The translations under genes and the position numbers were made by a program. DNA of 64,000 nt, from contig NZ_CP163444.1 in assembly GCF_041053105.1 (NCBI RefSeq), forward strand, positions 1,984,001-2,048,000, written 5' to 3'. Below the pieces are notes generated by a model that made no database searches, was not told where the DNA came from, and saw nothing but the letters and a program-made list of their open reading frames with translations. This stretch comes from Streptomyces sp. R44. Its GTDB lineage: Bacteria; Actinomycetota; Actinomycetes; Streptomycetales; Streptomycetaceae. Shown here piece after piece: positions 1 through 8,711 of the stretch (its first letter is position 1; every line of letters starts with the position of its first letter).

Positions 1-1
1 C

Positions 2-574
2 CTGGTCATCGGCTGGTGCGTCGGCGGCTACATCTGCGCCGCGATCCTGGCGATCAGCGCGGGCTCCCGCCCCGCGAACCGGGAGCGGGCGATCATCCGG
101 CTTGGGGTGCTGGCGCTCTACTCGGCCCTCGGCGGCCTCGGCGGCGCGATCATCGTGGGCCCGATCCTCGGCGCCCTGCCCGGCAGCGTCGCGGCTCTGT
201 GGGGCCTGGGCACCCTGGTGGTCTTCGCCGTCGGCGCCGCCACCCTCGCCCTCCAGTCCGTCTTCGGGATCGTCGGCATCGGCCTGGCGATCCTGCTCAT
301 CGTGATCGCCGGCAACCCCAGCGCGGGCGGCGCCTTCCCGCTGCCGATGCTGCCGCCGTTCTGGCGGGCGATCGGCCCCTACCTGCCACCGGGCGCGGGC
401 ACCTGGGCGGCGCGCTCCATCGCGTACTTCAAGGGCAACGGCATGACCGCCTCGATGGTGGTCCTGTCGGTCTGGGCGATCGTCGGCGCTGCCGTCACCC
501 TGGTGCTGTCCTCGGTGAAGCGGACGCCGAAGGCGGAGCCGATCGCCTCGGAGCTGGGCGAGACCCGGGCCTAG
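2..574 (+). CDS. Membrane protein, C-terminal part (DUF3533/ABC-2-like)
   Basis: The window opens inside this gene; the readable 190 codons are in frame from base 2 to the TAG at 572-574. The product is a hydrophobic polytopic protein with about four or five membrane segments. A segment near PLPMLPPFWRAIGPYLPPGAG is followed by a last membrane helix and a short charged tail. The loop rich in Pro and Gly before the last helix resembles the DUF3533/YhgE-type and ABC-2-type permeases common in Streptomyces, but the N-terminal half is missing, so the family call is tentative. A perfect hairpin follows directly, so this is the last gene of its transcript. Confidence 0.7.
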   Translation: MVIGWCVGGYICAAILAISAGSRPANRERAIIRLGVLALYSALGGLGGAIIVGPILGALPGSVAALWGLGTLVVFAVGAATLALQSVFGIVGIGLAILLIVIAGNPSAGGAFPLPMLPPFWRAIGPYLPPGAGTWAARSIAYFKGNGMTASMVVLSVWAIVGAAVTLVLSSVKRTPKAEPIASELGETRA

Positions 575-581
575 AAAAGGG

Positions 582-614
582 GAGAAGGCCCCCGCCGGCG
601 GCGGGGGCCTTCTC
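582..614 (+). terminator. Strong hairpin terminator
   Basis: A 15-bp perfect inverted repeat (arms 582-596 and 600-614) with a 3-nt loop begins 8 bases after the stop of the membrane protein gene. There is no long T-run, as is usual in Streptomyces. It lies between convergent genes and may also stop transcripts of the protease gene ending at 712. Confidence 0.85.
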
Positions 615-711
615 CGTGCCGGGGGCGGCTTCCGAGGGAGGGTCGAAGGTCCTGGAAAGAGCGTCCCTCCGGCCGCCGCGAGGCCGCCGGAGGGACCGTG
701 TCACCAGGGGA

Positions 712-1593
712 TCAGTAGACGCTGACCCCGTACGCGCTGAGCGCCTCCGTCACGGGCTGGAAGAAGGTCGTCCCGCCCGAGGAGCAGTTGCCGCTGCCTC
801 CCGAGGTGAGACCGATCGCCCGGCTGCCCGAGTAGAGCGGGCCGCCGGAGTCGCCGGGCTCGGCGCAGACGTTGGTCTGGATCATGCCGTAGACGATGTC
901 GCCGCCGCCGTAGTTCACGGTGGCGTTCAGGCCGGTCACCGTGCCGCTGTGGATGCCGGTGGTGGAGCCGCGGCGGGTGACGGACATGCCGACGGTGGCG
1001 TTGGCGGCGCTGGTGATGTCGACGCTGCCGACCGTGCCGGACTTGGTCACCGAGGTGTTGGTGTAGCGCACGATGCCGTAGTCGTTCGTCGGGAAGCTCG
1101 ACCCGGCGGTGCTTCCGAGCACGGTGGTGTGCGAGGAGTTGGACCACCAGGTCCCCGCGCCGTCGGTGCAGTGGCCGGCGGTGAGGAAGTAGTAGTTCCC
1201 CGCGCTGTCCTTGACGTTGAAGCCGAGCGAGCAGCGCCAGCTGCTCGCGTAGATGGCGTCGCCGCCGGAGATCAGCTTGTTGAAGGTGCCGGGGGTGCGC
1301 TCGATGCGCAGCGCACCGGCGTTGGCCCCGGCCCGGCGCTTGATCCTGGCGATCTCCGCCTGCGAGACGGTGGAGTCGACGGTGACGACGACCTGTCCGG
1401 TGGCGGTGTCGGTGCGCCAGGCGGTGCCGGCCACGTCGGCGGCGAGGACGGCGTCGCCCGCGGCGGAGAGCTGGGTGGCGCTGAACGTCTGCGCGGAGTC
1501 GGCGCTGGCGGTGGGGACGCCGAGCGTCGCGGCGGCGGCGACGAGACCGGCGGTGAGGGCGAGCAGCCGGAACTTCTTCGTGGGGGTGGTCAC
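712..1593 (-). CDS. Secreted streptogrisin-like serine protease (S1), first of tandem pair
   Basis: A 293-residue preproprotein of the alpha-lytic/streptogrisin family. Residues 1-31 are a Sec signal peptide ending TASA. Residues about 32-108 are the intramolecular chaperone pro-region, and the mature protease begins near ISGGDAIY. The triad is His141 (TAGHC), Asp171 (NDYGIVRY) and Ser249 (GDSGGP); Cys pairs at 121/142 and 243/270 match streptogrisins A/B. The start is GTG at 1593 because AGGAGGA lies 7 bases upstream; an upstream in-frame extension has no signal peptide. The paralogue at 1658-2524 lies just upstream in the same direction, so the two probably share a transcript. Expected to be exported and self-processed for extracellular protein digestion. 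Confidence 0.93.
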   Translation of the reverse strand: MTTPTKKFRLLALTAGLVAAAATLGVPTASADSAQTFSATQLSAAGDAVLAADVAGTAWRTDTATGQVVVTVDSTVSQAEIARIKRRAGANAGALRIERTPGTFNKLISGGDAIYASSWRCSLGFNVKDSAGNYYFLTAGHCTDGAGTWWSNSSHTTVLGSTAGSSFPTNDYGIVRYTNTSVTKSGTVGSVDITSAANATVGMSVTRRGSTTGIHSGTVTGLNATVNYGGGDIVYGMIQTNVCAEPGDSGGPLYSGSRAIGLTSGGSGNCSSGGTTFFQPVTEALSAYGVSVY

Positions 1594-1657
1594 TTCTTGT
1601 TCCTCCTGTGGGGGGGGGATCAGTGGGTGTCCGTGCGGGATCGGAAGAGGATCGGGA

Positions 1658-2524
1658 TCAGAAGAGGCTGACGTTGTACTTGGCGAGGGCCTCCGGCACC
1701 GGCTGGAAGAAGGTGGTGCCGCCGGAGGAGCAGTTGCCGCTGCCGCCGGAGGTGAGGCCGAGCGCCTTGGTGCCGTCGTACATCGCACCGCCCGAATCGC
1801 CGGGCTCGGCGCAGACGTTGGTCTGGATGAGGCCCTTCACGGTGCCGCCGCCGGAGTAGTGGACGGTGGCGTTGAGGCCGGTGACGGTGCCGCCGCGGGT
1901 GCCGGTGGTGGAGCCGGAGCGCTTGACGGACTCGCCCACGTAGGCGTCGGCCGCGGTGAAGCCGCCGGGGTGGGTGAGCGAGGTGTTGTCGTAGCGGACC
2001 AGGGCGTAGTCGTTGCCCGGGAAGCTGGAGCCGACGGTGGCGCCGATCAGGGTCGACTGGGCCGAGTTGGTGTACCAGGTGTTGGCGACGTTGCCGCAGT
2101 GGCCGGCGGTCAGGAAGTAGTACGTGGAGCCGCTGCGGACGTTGAAGCCGAGCGAACAGCGGTAGCCGCCGCCGTAGATGGCGTCTCCGGCGCCGAGGAG
2201 CGGCTTGAGGACGCCGGGGGTGCGCTGGACCCGGAGCGCCGTGGCGTCGGCGCCGGCCGCTCTCCGGATCTTGGCGAGTCCGGCGTCGGTGACGGTGGAG
2301 TCGGCTGTGACGACGACCCGGCCCGACGCCTGGTCGACGTACCAGGCGGTGCCGCCGACCCCGGCGGCCTCGACGGCGGCGTCGGCGCGGGCGAGCTGGG
2401 CGGCTCCGGCGGGCCCGGGCACGGGGGCGGCCTGGGCGCCGGGCAGTCCGAGGGCGGTCGCGGCGGCGAGACCGGCGGCGACGGCGAGCAGACGGGTGCG
2501 GGTGTTCCTCACTGTGCTCCTCAC
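1658..2524 (-). CDS. Secreted streptogrisin-like serine protease (S1), second of tandem pair
   Basis: A 288-residue paralogue of the downstream protease. It has a signal peptide (about 1-32, ending GAQA), a pro-region, and a mature domain starting near [10 protein letters not shown]. The triad is His142 (TAGHC), Asp172 (NDYALVRY) and Ser244 (GDSGGAM). The two mature domains are nearly identical around the Ser motif and the C-terminal GGTTFFQPV block but differ in pro-region and specificity-loop residues, pointing to an old tandem duplication. Start is GTG 2524, preceded by AAGGAG; an in-frame GTG at 2512 is also possible. The gap to the next gene is only 64 bases, so co-transcription is likely. 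Activity and export are inferred from the family. Confidence 0.92.
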   Translation of the reverse strand: MRSTVRNTRTRLLAVAAGLAAATALGLPGAQAAPVPGPAGAAQLARADAAVEAAGVGGTAWYVDQASGRVVVTADSTVTDAGLAKIRRAAGADATALRVQRTPGVLKPLLGAGDAIYGGGYRCSLGFNVRSGSTYYFLTAGHCGNVANTWYTNSAQSTLIGATVGSSFPGNDYALVRYDNTSLTHPGGFTAADAYVGESVKRSGSTTGTRGGTVTGLNATVHYSGGGTVKGLIQTNVCAEPGDSGGAMYDGTKALGLTSGGSGNCSSGGTTFFQPVPEALAKYNVSLF

Positions 2525-2659
2525 AATTCTCCTTCTGGGAAAAGCGGAGGGGCCCGAGGATGGCGGGCCCGTGAGGCGCCATCAGGTGACGTGTTCCTGA
2601 CATGCACCGCCAGTGATAGTGGCCCTCCCTGAGCGGACGCACAAGACCGCCGTACGCAC

Positions 2660-2692
2660 GGGCGCCCCCGGCCGTCACGGCCGGGGGCGCCC
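2660..2692 (-). terminator. Hairpin terminator of the DUF1684/LLM operon
   Basis: A perfect 15-bp stem (2660-2674 with 2678-2692) and 3-nt loop lies 32 bases past the stop of the DUF1684 gene in its direction of transcription. It would end the long minus-strand sulfur-type operon before the protease genes. Confidence 0.85.
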
Positions 2693-2723
2693 GTCATCCT
2701 CACGCCTGGAGAAAAGAGCCTGG

Positions 2724-3512
2724 TCAGGCCGGGCTCAGCCGCCGCTCCCCCGCGGACACCGCGGTGTCCAGAGTGTTCCCGGGCGGCGGGAAGGGGCAGA
2801 TGAAGTGGTCGGCGAAGGCGCACGGCGGCAGCAGCGCGCGGTTGAAGTCGACCGTCACCGAGCCGTCCGCCGCCGGGGCCTCGGGCCGCAGGAAACGGAA
2901 GCGGTAGCTGTCCCGGCCGCTCGTGGCGTCCGCGAAGACCGCCCACAGGGTCCCGTCGTCCTCGACGGCCACCTGGAGGACGTGCTCGCCGCCGTGCAGC
3001 TCGAAGACCAGCTCCCCGGAGAGCCCGAGGCCGCGCTCCCGGCCGTCGGCGTTCTCCACCCGTACGCTGCGCGTCTCCGCGTACGGACGGAAGACGCCGG
3101 GCACCACCCAGCGCTCGTCGTACGGGGTGGCCTCGATGCCCCGGAAGGCGCTGCGCGCCTCCGAACCGGGGTCGAAGTCCCGTACGGCCCACAGCCCTTC
3201 ACGGCGCAGCACCACGAGCCGCCGGCCCGCCGACTCGACCCGGGACTCGTGGATCGGGCCGTGGTCGGCGGTGAGCCGGACCGTACCGGCGAAGGGCTTG
3301 CCGTCGACGGTGAGCCCGTCCTCGGCGCCCGCCGTCAGGACCACCTCGTCACCGTCCTCCCGCCACTCGCCGGGAACGGCCGGAAGTCGCCCCTCGGGGA
3401 AGTCCGCGAGCCAGTGGGTGCCCGTCAGGGAGAGCGGGCCGTACGAGGAGGCGACCGCCGCCTCGCGCTGCTCGTGCCAGTGCTGCCAGTCCTGCTGTGG
3501 ATCCGTGCTCAT
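2724..3512 (-). CDS. DUF1684 family protein
   Basis: About 262 residues, with no signal peptide or membrane segment. The C-terminal block around DFNRALLPPCAFADHFICPFPPPGN, with two cysteines in a Pro-rich context, is the hallmark of DUF1684. The biochemical function of that family is unknown to me. Start is ATG 3512, with GGAAAGG 9 bases upstream, six bases past the stop of the LLM gene before it; this argues for translation from one transcript. It is the last gene of the locus and ends at a terminator. Its place behind two flavin monooxygenases suggests an accessory role in the same pathway, but that is context only. Confidence 0.85.
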   Translation of the reverse strand: MSTDPQQDWQHWHEQREAAVASSYGPLSLTGTHWLADFPEGRLPAVPGEWREDGDEVVLTAGAEDGLTVDGKPFAGTVRLTADHGPIHESRVESAGRRLVVLRREGLWAVRDFDPGSEARSAFRGIEATPYDERWVVPGVFRPYAETRSVRVENADGRERGLGLSGELVFELHGGEHVLQVAVEDDGTLWAVFADATSGRDSYRFRFLRPEAPAADGSVTVDFNRALLPPCAFADHFICPFPPPGNTLDTAVSAGERRLSPA

Positions 3513-3517
3513 GGTGT

Positions 3518-4825
3518 TCAACCTTTCCATACGGGCTCGGGAAGCCCGAGGTGCGACCGCAGCGTGGTGCCCGCGTATTCCGTACGGAAGACCCCGCGTT
3601 CCTGGAGCAGCGGGACGACCCGGTCGACGAAGTCGTCGAGGCCGCCGGGGGTGAGGTGCGGGACGAGGATGAAGCCGTCGGCGGCGTCCGTGGCGACGAA
3701 CTCCTCAAGGGCGGCCGCGACCGTCGACGGGGAGCCCACGAAGGACCGCCGGGTCGTCGTCTCGATGACGGTCTGCCGGATCGAGAGCCCCTTCTCCTCC
3801 GACAGCGCCCGCCACTTCCTGGCCACCCCGACCGGGTCGGCGACCCGCACCCGGCCCTGGACGAGGGCGGAGTCGGGGTCGGGGTCGACGTCCGGAAGCG
3901 GCCCGTCCGGGTCGTAGCCGGAGAGGTCGCGGCCCCAGATCTGTTCGAGCGCGAGGATCGCGTTCTGCGGGGAGACCTGCTGCCGACGGATCTCGTTCGC
4001 CCGCTCCCGCGCGTCGCCGTCGGTGTCGCCGAGGACGTACGTCACGCCCGGCATGATCTTCAGCTCGCCGGGGTCCCTCCCGTACCGGGCGAGCCGCCCC
4101 TTGACGTCGGCGTAGAACTCGCGCCCGGCATCCAGGGTCGAGTGCCGGGTGAAGATCACGTCGGCGGCCGACGCCGCGAACTCCCGCCCCTCGCCGGAGT
4201 CCCCGGCCTGGATGACGACCGGCTGCCCCTGCGGAGACCGCGGTACGGGGAACTCGCCCGAGATCCGGAACTGCGGCCCGCTGTGCGCGAAGGGCCGCGG
4301 CTCGCCGTCCGGGGTCCAGGAGTCCCACAGCTCCCGGACGGTGCCGAGGAACTCGGCGGCCCGGGTGTACCGGTCGGCGCGGTCCAGATAGCCGCCGCGC
4401 CGGAAGTTCTCGCCGGTGAAGGCGTCGGAGGAGGTCACCACGTTCCAGGCGGCCCGGCCCGCGCTGAGGTGGTCGAGCGAGGCGAGCCGCCGGGCCAGTT
4501 CGTACGGCTCGTTGAAGGTGGCGTTGACCGTGGCGGCCAGACCGAGCCGCTCGGTGACGGCCGCGAGGGCGTTCAGGACGGTGATCGACTCGGGCCGGCC
4601 GACGACGTCCAGGTCGTGGATACGCCCCGCGTGCTCGCGCAGCCGCAGCCCCTCGGCCAGGAAGAAGAAGTCGAAGAGACCCCGCTCCGCGGTCCTGGCC
4701 AGATGCTCGAACGAGGAGAAGTCGATCTGCGAACCGGACCGCGGATCGGCCCAGACGGTCGTGGAGTTGACGCCGGGAAAGTGCGCGGCGAGATGGATCT
4801 GCTTCTTGCCCGACACCCCGCTCAC
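3518..4825 (-). CDS. LLM flavin-dependent monooxygenase (NtaA/SnaA/DszA type)
   Basis: A 435-residue bacterial-luciferase-like monooxygenase. The start KKQIHLAAHFPGVNSTTVW, the FDFFFLAEGLRLR block, the WNVVTSSDA block, and a C-terminal NH(R/L)GL-like end (RSHLGLPEP) are typical of the NtaA/SnaA/DszA/YtnJ subgroup, which uses reduced FMN from a partner reductase to oxygenate C-S or C-N bonds. Start is GTG 4825, overlapping the upstream TGA (GTGA); a second GTG lies at 4816. No dedicated flavin reductase is evident in the locus. In Bacillus, relatives YtmO/YtnJ/YxeK sit with cystine-type ABC transporters and cleave S-alkylcysteines; the same neighbours here suggest a similar substrate. Confidence 0.88.
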   Translation of the reverse strand: MSGVSGKKQIHLAAHFPGVNSTTVWADPRSGSQIDFSSFEHLARTAERGLFDFFFLAEGLRLREHAGRIHDLDVVGRPESITVLNALAAVTERLGLAATVNATFNEPYELARRLASLDHLSAGRAAWNVVTSSDAFTGENFRRGGYLDRADRYTRAAEFLGTVRELWDSWTPDGEPRPFAHSGPQFRISGEFPVPRSPQGQPVVIQAGDSGEGREFAASAADVIFTRHSTLDAGREFYADVKGRLARYGRDPGELKIMPGVTYVLGDTDGDARERANEIRRQQVSPQNAILALEQIWGRDLSGYDPDGPLPDVDPDPDSALVQGRVRVADPVGVARKWRALSEEKGLSIRQTVIETTTRRSFVGSPSTVAAALEEFVATDAADGFILVPHLTPGGLDDFVDRVVPLLQERGVFRTEYAGTTLRSHLGLPEPVWKG

Positions 4826-5829
4826 GCTCCGGCTCCCGTCGACGCGTACTGACTGACGGGCCGGACGAGCCCCAGATGATCGCGGAGGGTGGCCCCCTCG
4901 TACTCCGTACGGAAGAGTCCACGCTCCCGGAGCCGGGGCACGGTCTCCCCGGCGAACCGCGCCAGATCCCGCTCGGGCACGGCCGGCACGAGATGGAACC
5001 CGTCGACGGCGCCGCCCCCGTGCCAGCCGGCGATCAGCTCGGCGAGCGCCCCGGGCCCGCCCTCGTACACGTCGAGATCGACGGCCAGCGAGAGCAGGAC
5101 GCGCAGCTGCCCGGGGTCCCGGCCGTGCGCCCGGGCGGCCCGGTGCAGTTCGGCGCGGAGGGCGGCGGCCTCCTCCGCCGAGGCGGCCCGGATCAGGGCG
5201 ACGTCGGCGTGGTGGGCCGCGGTGTCCCGGGCGGCGGGGCGGGTGGCGTCGACGACGGTCACCGGATTGCCCTGCGGGGGCCGGGGCACGATCGAGGGCC
5301 CCTTGACCGAGAAGGTCGCCCCTTGGAAGTTCACGTAGTGCAGCTTGCGGCGGTCGATGAACCGTCCGGTGGCCACGTCCCGTATCTCGGCGTCGTCCTC
5401 CCAGCTGTCCCACAGCTTCCGGGAGACCTCGGCGACCTCGCCGGCCTCCTGCCAGAGCTCGGCGGTGGGGGGCGCGGGGCGCCGGCCGAGGAGCCTTGCC
5501 TCGGCCCCGGTCGGGGAGACCGCGATCCGCCAGCCCGCCCGGCCCCGGCTCACCCAGTCGAGGGTGGCGACGGCGGCCTGGACGTGGAAGGGCTCGGTGT
5601 GGGTGGTGGTCACGGTCGGCACGAGACCGACGGAGCGGGTCTCGGGGGCGACGCGGGCGAGGACGGCGAGCGCGTCGAGGCCGGGCCCGGCGAAGGAGTC
5701 GTCGTGGGTGAGGAAGTCGAGCGCGGCGGCTTCGGCGGCCCGGGCGAGCGCGACGGTACGGGAGGCGCTGTCGGGCCGCCCGGAACCGGCGACGAGCTCG
5801 GCGGCGAGGTGAAGTCGGGTTCTGGTCAT
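4822..5829 (-). CDS. LLM flavin-dependent oxidoreductase, second
   Basis: A 335-residue luciferase-like monooxygenase, shorter and divergent from its neighbour. Recognisable blocks are the TRTRLHLAAEL start, the VPTVTTTHTEPFHVQ strand, WVSRGRAGWRIAVS, and a C-terminal FRTEYEGATLRDHLGL matching the end of the downstream enzyme (FRTEYAGTTLRSHLGL). Start is ATG 5829; the upstream purine stretch is only a weak RBS. The stop overlaps the next start (GTGA at 4822-4825), so the two LLM proteins are translationally coupled and may form a heteromer or act in sequence. Substrate is inferred only from the transport genes upstream in the operon. Confidence 0.85.
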   Translation of the reverse strand: MTRTRLHLAAELVAGSGRPDSASRTVALARAAEAAALDFLTHDDSFAGPGLDALAVLARVAPETRSVGLVPTVTTTHTEPFHVQAAVATLDWVSRGRAGWRIAVSPTGAEARLLGRRPAPPTAELWQEAGEVAEVSRKLWDSWEDDAEIRDVATGRFIDRRKLHYVNFQGATFSVKGPSIVPRPPQGNPVTVVDATRPAARDTAAHHADVALIRAASAEEAAALRAELHRAARAHGRDPGQLRVLLSLAVDLDVYEGGPGALAELIAGWHGGGAVDGFHLVPAVPERDLARFAGETVPRLRERGLFRTEYEGATLRDHLGLVRPVSQYASTGAGA

Positions 5830-5878
5830 ACGGGTCTCTCTCACTGCAAGGACGGACCGGAGGACGACGACGGCGGGA

Positions 5879-5907
5879 GGGGCCGGGGCCGCGGAGGCCC
5901 CGGCCCC
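5879..5907 (-). terminator. Intra-operon hairpin (partial terminator or stability element)
   Basis: A 12-bp GC-only inverted repeat (5879-5890 with 5896-5907, 5-nt loop) sits in the 119-base gap between the binding-protein gene and the LLM genes. It could reduce read-through, giving more transporter than enzyme, or protect the upstream mRNA. Confidence 0.55.
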
Positions 5908-5948
5908 GGCGGACCACCGGCCCCCGGATCCGGGACGGCGCGCGGGGG

Positions 5949-6923
5949 TCAGTTCTTGGTGCGGGGCAGACCGGCCGGGTTGATCTCCGACTTCGGCACG
6001 GCCTCGGTGCTCAGCCCCCACCGCTTGAGGACCTGCGCGTAGGTGCCGTTCTCGATGAGGTGGTCGATCGCGGCGGCGTACGCGGCGACGAGGCCGCTGT
6101 CCTTCTTGGTGGTGGCCGCGATCTTCCCCTGGAGTCCGGCGCCCGCTCCGGAGAACTTGCCGACGGCCTCGGTCTGTCCGGCGGAGGCCACGTGGTACGC
6201 GACGGTGGGGTTGGGCCCGAGGTAGCCGTCGATCCGGCCGGACTGGAGGGCGAGGTAGTAGTCGGTCGTGTTGTCGTAGTACTTGATGTCGACGCCCTTG
6301 CGGCCGGCCTTCTCGTTCTGCTTGGACCAGTCGACGAGGATCTTCTCCTGGTTGGTGCCGCTGCCGACGGCGATCCGCTTGCCGGACACGTCCTCGGGAC
6401 CCTTCACCGTCCAGCCGGACCCCTTCTTCGCCTCGAAGGCGAGGTCGTCGAGGCGGTAGGTCGCGAAGTCGTACTTGTCCTTGCGCTCCTCGGTCACGGT
6501 GACGTTGGAGAAGACGCCGTCGTACTTGCCGCTGTCCAGGCCGACGAAGAGGTTCTCCCAGGAGACGGGGTTGAACTCGGGCTTCAGGCCGAGGGTGTCG
6601 GCGACGAGGGTGGCGAGGTCGAGCTCGACGCCGATCAGCGTCTTGTCGTCGGTGGCGCGGAAGGCGAGCGGCGGGTTGCTCTTGGCGGAGACGCCGAGGA
6701 TCAGGGTGCCTCTCTTCCTGACGGCCTCGGGCAGCTTGCCGGCGATGGCGTCGACCTTGGCGGTGTGGATCCGGTTCTGGTTCGGGCCGACGTTGATGCC
6801 GGTGTCCTTCTGGCCCTCCGGCTTGATCTGCTCGACGGCGGCGTCGCCCGAACCGCAGGCGGTGAGGACTCCGAGAGCGGTGAGCGAGGCGAGGGCGGTG
6901 AGAACGGCGCGACGGGTCTTCAT
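5949..6923 (-). CDS. Amino-acid ABC transporter solute-binding lipoprotein
   Basis: A 324-residue family 3 (SBP_bac_3) solute-binding protein. The signal peptide ends in a lipobox LTAC with the acylated Cys at 23. The mature part begins VRKRGTLILGVSAKSNPPLAFR and includes GVELDLATLVADTLGL, VTVTEERKDKYDFATY and a C-terminal YAQVLKRWGL, all standard for cystine/glutamine-type receptors. It is anchored on the outer face of the membrane. ATG 6923 lies 30 bases after the ATPase gene, in the same operon. It resembles the lipoprotein at 12244 in length and layout; having two receptors for one transporter set recalls TcyJ/TcyK of the Bacillus ytm operon. Confidence 0.92.
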   Translation of the reverse strand: MKTRRAVLTALASLTALGVLTACGSGDAAVEQIKPEGQKDTGINVGPNQNRIHTAKVDAIAGKLPEAVRKRGTLILGVSAKSNPPLAFRATDDKTLIGVELDLATLVADTLGLKPEFNPVSWENLFVGLDSGKYDGVFSNVTVTEERKDKYDFATYRLDDLAFEAKKGSGWTVKGPEDVSGKRIAVGSGTNQEKILVDWSKQNEKAGRKGVDIKYYDNTTDYYLALQSGRIDGYLGPNPTVAYHVASAGQTEAVGKFSGAGAGLQGKIAATTKKDSGLVAAYAAAIDHLIENGTYAQVLKRWGLSTEAVPKSEINPAGLPRTKN

Positions 6924-6953
6924 GGCGGTACAGCTCCTTCGGATGGGTGGGGG

Positions 6954-7781
6954 TCAGAGAACCTTGGAGAGAAAGGCCCGGGTCCGCTCGTGGCGGGGGC
7001 TGTCGAGGACCTCGGCCGGGGAGCCCTGCTCGACGATCCGGCCCTCGTCCATGAAGACCACGGTGTCGGCGACCTCGCGGGCGAAGCCGATCTCGTGGGT
7101 GACGACGATCATGGTGGTGCCGGAGGCGGCCAGGTCCTTGATGACGTCGAGGACCTCGCCGACGAGTTCGGGGTCGAGCGCGGAGGTCGGCTCGTCGAAG
7201 AGGAGCAGGCCCGGCTCCAGGGCGAGCGCGCGGGCGATGGCGACCCGCTGCTGCTGGCCGCCGGAGAGCTGCTTGGGGTAGGCCGCCGCCTTGTCGGCGA
7301 GGCCGACGCGTTCCAGCAGGGCCAGGGCCGTGGCCTCGGCCTCCTTGCGGGGCCGCTTCAGCGCGGAGACCGGCGCCTCGACGATGTTCTCGAGGACGGT
7401 CAGGTGCGGGAAGAGGTGGAAGTTCTGGAAGACGAAGCCGATGCGGGTGCGCTGCTTGAGGATCTCGCGCTCGCGCAGCTCGTAGAGCTTGTTCCCGGAG
7501 CGGCGGTAGCCGACGAGGACGCCGTCCACGCCGACCGTGCCGCTGTCGACCTTCTCCAGGTGGTTGATGGTCCGCAGCAGGGTGGACTTGCCGGAGCCCG
7601 AGGGGCCGAGGACGACGGTGACCTCGCCGGCCCGGACGTCGAGGTCGATGCCGCGCAGGACGTGGAGGGCACCGAAGCGCTTGTGGACGGCCCGGATCTC
7701 GACCTTGGCGGTGGTGGCGGCCTCGGCGGACCCGGTGGTCGTGCCGGCGGGGCCGGCGGCGGTCTCGGTGACGGAGCTCAT
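6954..7781 (-). CDS. Amino-acid ABC transporter ATP-binding protein
   Basis: A 275-residue ABC ATPase of the polar amino acid class. After a short Ala/Thr-rich N-terminal extension come Walker A GPSGSGKST, Q-loop VFQNFHLFPH, signature LSGGQQQRVAIARALA, Walker B LLLFDEPTSALD and H-loop VTHE. All catalytic motifs are intact. It has the GlnQ/TcyN-type insert before the Q-loop (KLYELREREILKQRTRIG). Start is ATG 7781, overlapping the stop of the upstream permease (ATGA at 7778-7781). It is the only ATPase gene in the locus, so it presumably drives both permeases. Confidence 0.95.
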   Translation of the reverse strand: MSSVTETAAGPAGTTTGSAEAATTAKVEIRAVHKRFGALHVLRGIDLDVRAGEVTVVLGPSGSGKSTLLRTINHLEKVDSGTVGVDGVLVGYRRSGNKLYELREREILKQRTRIGFVFQNFHLFPHLTVLENIVEAPVSALKRPRKEAEATALALLERVGLADKAAAYPKQLSGGQQQRVAIARALALEPGLLLFDEPTSALDPELVGEVLDVIKDLAASGTTMIVVTHEIGFAREVADTVVFMDEGRIVEQGSPAEVLDSPRHERTRAFLSKVL

Positions 7782-8665
7782 CGGACGCTCCCCTTCGCGT
7801 AGTGGCGTTCGACGTAGTGCTGGACGACGGAGAGCGCGGTGGTGAGCAGGACGTACCAGGCGGTGGCGACCATGAGCAGCGGGACGACCCGGCCGTTGCG
7901 GCCGTAGACGACCTGGACCTGGTAGAAGAGTTCGCCGATCGCCATGACGGAGACGATCGAGGTGCCCTTGAAGAGCGAGATGATCTCGTTGGCGGCGTTG
8001 GGCAGGATCGAGCGCATCGCCTGGGGCAGCACGATCCGCCGCACCTGCCGGAGCCTGGGGATGCCGAGGGAGGCCGCGGCCTCCAGCTGGCCCTCGTCCA
8101 CGGCGAGCACGCCGCCCCGGACGATCTCGGCCGCGTAGGCCGCCTGGTGCAGGGCGAGTCCGAGGACGGCGGCGCTCATCTCGCCGACGAGGCCCATGGT
8201 GTCGAAGGAGAGGAAGCTCGGCCCGAAGGGGATGCCGATGCTCAGTTCCTTGTAGAGGTAGGCCAGGTTGAACCAGAAGAGCAGCTGGACGATGAGCGGG
8301 ATGGAGCGGAAGGCCCAGATGTAGCCGAAGGCGACCGACCGCAGGAACGGGCTGGCGGACAGGCGCATGAAGGCGAGGACGATGCCGATCGCGAAGCCGA
8401 GCGCGGTGCCGTAGAAGGTGAGCTGGAGGGTGACCCAGACGGCCCGGAGGATCGTCTCGGTGGTGAAGAAGGCGGCGAAGACGTCCCATTCCCAGCCGGG
8501 GTTGGTGACGAGCCCGTGGGCGAACTGGACGAGCAGCACGGCGGTGGCGGCGACGGCCACCCAGCGCCAGGGGTGACGCACCGGCACGACGACGAGCTCG
8601 GGCGCGGTGGGTTCGGGCTCCTTCGTCACGGGGTCGGTGACGGGCGGATCGCTGGTGAGAGACAT
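7778..8665 (-). CDS. Amino-acid ABC transporter permease, first
   Basis: A 295-residue inner-membrane protein of the HisM/GlnP family. A 50-residue cytosolic start is followed by about five helices. The EAA loop reads EAAASLGIPRLRQVRRIVLPQAMRSILP, and the TLKGTS-like segment is SLFKGTSIVSVMAIGELFYQ. Start is ATG 8665 (MSLTSD), with GAGGAA 7 bases upstream. It overlaps the ATPase gene downstream and lies 46 bases after the FAD/NAD(P) gene. Closely related in layout to the permease at 10514-11362, with which it may form a heterodimer. Confidence 0.93.
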   Translation of the reverse strand: MSLTSDPPVTDPVTKEPEPTAPELVVVPVRHPWRWVAVAATAVLLVQFAHGLVTNPGWEWDVFAAFFTTETILRAVWVTLQLTFYGTALGFAIGIVLAFMRLSASPFLRSVAFGYIWAFRSIPLIVQLLFWFNLAYLYKELSIGIPFGPSFLSFDTMGLVGEMSAAVLGLALHQAAYAAEIVRGGVLAVDEGQLEAAASLGIPRLRQVRRIVLPQAMRSILPNAANEIISLFKGTSIVSVMAIGELFYQVQVVYGRNGRVVPLLMVATAWYVLLTTALSVVQHYVERHYAKGSVR

Positions 8666-8711
8666 GGCGGTTCCTCGGAAACGGGGCACGGGGCACGGAC
8701 GGGAGCGCGGA

